From an uncultured Bacteroidales bacterium (GTDB taxonomy: Bacteria; Bacteroidota; Bacteroidia; Bacteroidales; UBA932): DNA of 6,051 bases. The stretch is taken from NCBI GenBank assembly GCA_946614205.1, contig CAMOGR010000154.1, positions 1 through 6,051 of the forward strand, given 5' to 3'. Each line of letters opens with the position of its first letter. Position 1 is the first letter of the stretch. The notes below the pieces were generated by a model that was given only the letters and a program-made list of their open reading frames with translations, did no database searches and had not been told where the DNA came from. Positions 4,428-6,051 of this stretch are shown in pieces. The translations under genes and the position numbers were made by a program.

Positions 4428-6051
4428 TCAGTATTTGTAGTCCAGCGGGACCCAGGTTTCGAAACAAGTTCCTGCAGGGCGGCCGTCAGTGTCGGTAAGG
4501 TCCGTGACCTGCTGCTCAATCTTATGGGCGTTGCCCTGATTATACAGGTCAATTTGCTGCTGAAGGATTTTCAGCCCCTGGCCGGTGGAATACCCGCCGA
4601 TGCGGGCAGCCTCCGCGCGTCCGATACCGTCGTCCTTCACCTGTACCAGCACTCCGTCCACGCCGCTGCGACGTTGCAGGGCAACCGTTACCTCTACGGT
4701 TCCCGCCCCCGATTTGGATGCGATTCCGTGTTTGACGGCATTCTGGCAGTAGGTATGAAGGAGCATCGTGGGAAGCTGCGTGCCGGGCTCCACTCTCTGA
4801 TCTACTGTGATCCGGTACTCCAGACGGTCACCGTAGCGCAGTTTTTCCAGTTCGAGATACCCCTTGATGTATTCCACTTCGGAAGCCACCGACCGCGAAG
4901 GAAGGTCTATGTCGGCGAGGGTGCGGCCAGTGAAGTCCGAGTAGAGCTTAAGGTAGTGGGACGCTTCGTCGGTGGATTTGTTGAGTACGTAATACTCGAT
5001 GCCGGAGAGTACGTTGGAATGGAAATGGGGGATGGATTTCAGGCGGACCGCTTGCATTTGGAGATCTTTGAGCATTTTTTCGCGCTCCAGTGCAGCCATT
5101 TTCCTTCCGGCCTGCCTGTGGGCCGACCACCGGGCCAGTTGCCAGATACCCAGCGCCAGCACTGCTGCAAGCAGAAATATCGTCCACCAGCGCTCCACCA
5201 GGGGGCGCAGAGGCGGAATGACCGTAGACAACTGATTGTCGGTAAGAAGGTTCGCCGGGTTGAACGAGATCATATCTTCGAGGCCGGCAAGCCAGATTGT
5301 ACCGTCCTCGCTCTCGGCCATCGAACCCATCAGCGGTTCGATGGTGGTGAACCCGCTTCTGCTGTCGAACCAATGGATGTCGCTTGCCATGTAGCATGAG
5401 TCCAGCCGGGCGACCAGCAGGCCGTCGATTGCCGCCACGACCAGGTATCCCTTCGGCGAAATGTGTACGGAACGTATCTCGTGGCCGCGAAGATCGGTCG
5501 ACAGTTCGGTCATCGGGTGTATTTCCTCGCCGTCAATGGCGTAGAGCTCGTCTCCAAGGGCATAGCAGACACGTCCGTCGCTGTCGGATGCCATGGCGGT
5601 GACGACGGGCGTCGTGGGCGTGCTGAGCACTTTCCTGACGCTCATGCTGTCCGGAGTACCCGTAAGGAGGTATAGCCCCGGGTTGCCGCTTACCCATAGT
5701 CTGCCGTCTGGACCTTTGGCTGCGCACCATGGGCGTACGATTTCCGTTGTCAGAGTGTCCAACAGGCCGCTCGCCGGGTTCAGGGACAGGACGCAGCGGA
5801 AAGCGCCTATGATTAGCCGGTCTGCGGCTCCGGCGACGAAGCGGTACCGGTCCGGCGGCAGGCCCAGCCATTGCACCCGGCTCCCCCGGACGCAGGCTAC
5901 ATCTCTGTCACCGGCCAAATAGGTCCTGTCGCCGATGACTGCGGTCCAGGGTTCAAAAGAATTGCAGTTGTCTTCTTCGGAAAGTTCGCCGTCCACCAGT
6001 ACTTTGCCGTTCAAGGTCCCCATCACCAGATGCCCGCCACACACGGCCGGC
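4428..6051 (-). CDS. Beta-propeller sensor histidine kinase, LytS/YehU type (5' partial)
   Basis: The frame runs off the right edge. The GTG at 6044 is not taken as the start, because propeller sequence is already under way. Numbering from that codon, residues 1-265 hold propeller blades with the repeated DG(R/T)(L/I)W-like turn: GPDGRLWVSGNPGLYLLTG (111-129), SDSDGRVCYALGDELYAI (153-170), SPKGYLVVAAIDGLLVARLD (196-215), SEDGTIWLAGLEDMISFNP (245-263). A short linker leads to one membrane helix (about 287-305), a coiled stretch (310-335) and the kinase core. That core has the H-box PHFHSN with H340, the N-box TYCQNAVKHG (431-440), the G1 box DDGIGR (471-476) and the G2 box GQGLKIL (488-494). 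The propeller should face the periplasm and sense a ligand; the kinase phosphorylates the adjacent LytTR regulator. The usual Y_Y_Y domain between propeller and membrane appears absent. Family firm, ligand unknown. Confidence 0.95.
   Translation of the reverse strand, partial: PAVCGGHLVMGTLNGKVLVDGELSEEDNCNSFEPWTAVIGDRTYLAGDRDVACVRGSRVQWLGLPPDRYRFVAGAADRLIIGAFRCVLSLNPASGLLDTLTTEIVRPWCAAKGPDGRLWVSGNPGLYLLTGTPDSMSVRKVLSTPTTPVVTAMASDSDGRVCYALGDELYAIDGEEIHPMTELSTDLRGHEIRSVHISPKGYLVVAAIDGLLVARLDSCYMASDIHWFDSRSGFTTIEPLMGSMAESEDGTIWLAGLEDMISFNPANLLTDNQLSTVIPPLRPLVERWWTIFLLAAVLALGIWQLARWSAHRQAGRKMAALEREKMLKDLQMQAVRLKSIPHFHSNVLSGIEYYVLNKSTDEASHYLKLYSDFTGRTLADIDLPSRSVASEVEYIKGYLELEKLRYGDRLEYRITVDQRVEPGTQLPTMLLHTYCQNAVKHGIASKSGAGTVEVTVALQRRSGVDGVLVQVKDDGIGRAEAARIGGYSTGQGLKILQQQIDLYNQGNAHKIEQQVTDLTDTDGRPAGTCFETWVPLDYKY

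Noticed and set aside
3581..4498. Long + strand open frame of 305 residues
   Set aside because: It lies antisense to the response-regulator gene, which has complete receiver and LytTR motifs. The product has no recognisable domain and looks like a GC-rich shadow frame.
4356..5399. Long + strand open frame of 347 residues
   Set aside because: It is antisense to the sensor kinase core and linker, whose H-, N- and G-boxes are clear. The composition (many Arg, Gly and Pro residues, no motif) is that of a shadow.

Overview
The window looks like chromosomal DNA of a fairly GC-rich member of the Bacteroidales (Bacteroidota), possibly near Alistipes/Rikenellaceae. The signs are a TAnnTTTG-type promoter, AT-rich gene leaders without Shine-Dalgarno sequences, the zinc-ribbon L32 gene behind a DUF177 gene, a DUF6108-like gene, and a propeller-type LytS/LytTR two-component pair. 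Genus is inferred from general protein resemblance only.

Left part, + strand, 1-1305: a housekeeping block. It holds the 3' end of typA/bipA, a DUF177/YceD gene, rpmF (ribosomal protein L32) and a tRNA-Arg(CCU). It ends in a perfect 19-bp hairpin that probably also terminates the convergent operon. The DUF177 gene has an awkward 5' end: its only plausible start codon, a TTG, lies inside the best promoter -7 element.

Middle part, - strand, 3307 down to 1333: a tight four-gene operon, in transcription order. It encodes an ECF-type sigma factor, a small single-pass membrane protein (likely a zinc-less anti-sigma factor), an exported DUF6108-like protein and a predicted outer-membrane beta-barrel protein. 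Junctions are an 11-bp overlap, a 4-bp ATGA overlap and a 4-bp gap. The layout suggests one envelope-linked regulatory unit whose signal and targets are unknown. It is the best candidate here for a poorly described system.

Between the operon and the next genes, 3308-3682: a 375-bp stretch with no intact gene that looks AT-richer than its surroundings. It holds a decayed remnant resembling an AbiEii/AbiGii nucleotidyltransferase toxin, on the - strand, with the N-terminus and the middle missing. Two adjacent perfect inverted repeats sit at the internal break. The rest is the sigma operon's leader.

Right part, - strand, 6051 down to 3683: a two-component pair. The sensor kinase (5' end outside the window) has an extracytoplasmic beta-propeller, one membrane segment and a LytS-type kinase core. 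Seven bases further on is its LytTR response regulator. The kinase seems to lack the usual Y_Y_Y domain and has Gln in place of the usual Glu in the N-box. No rRNA gene, CRISPR array, integrase or insertion sequence is visible.
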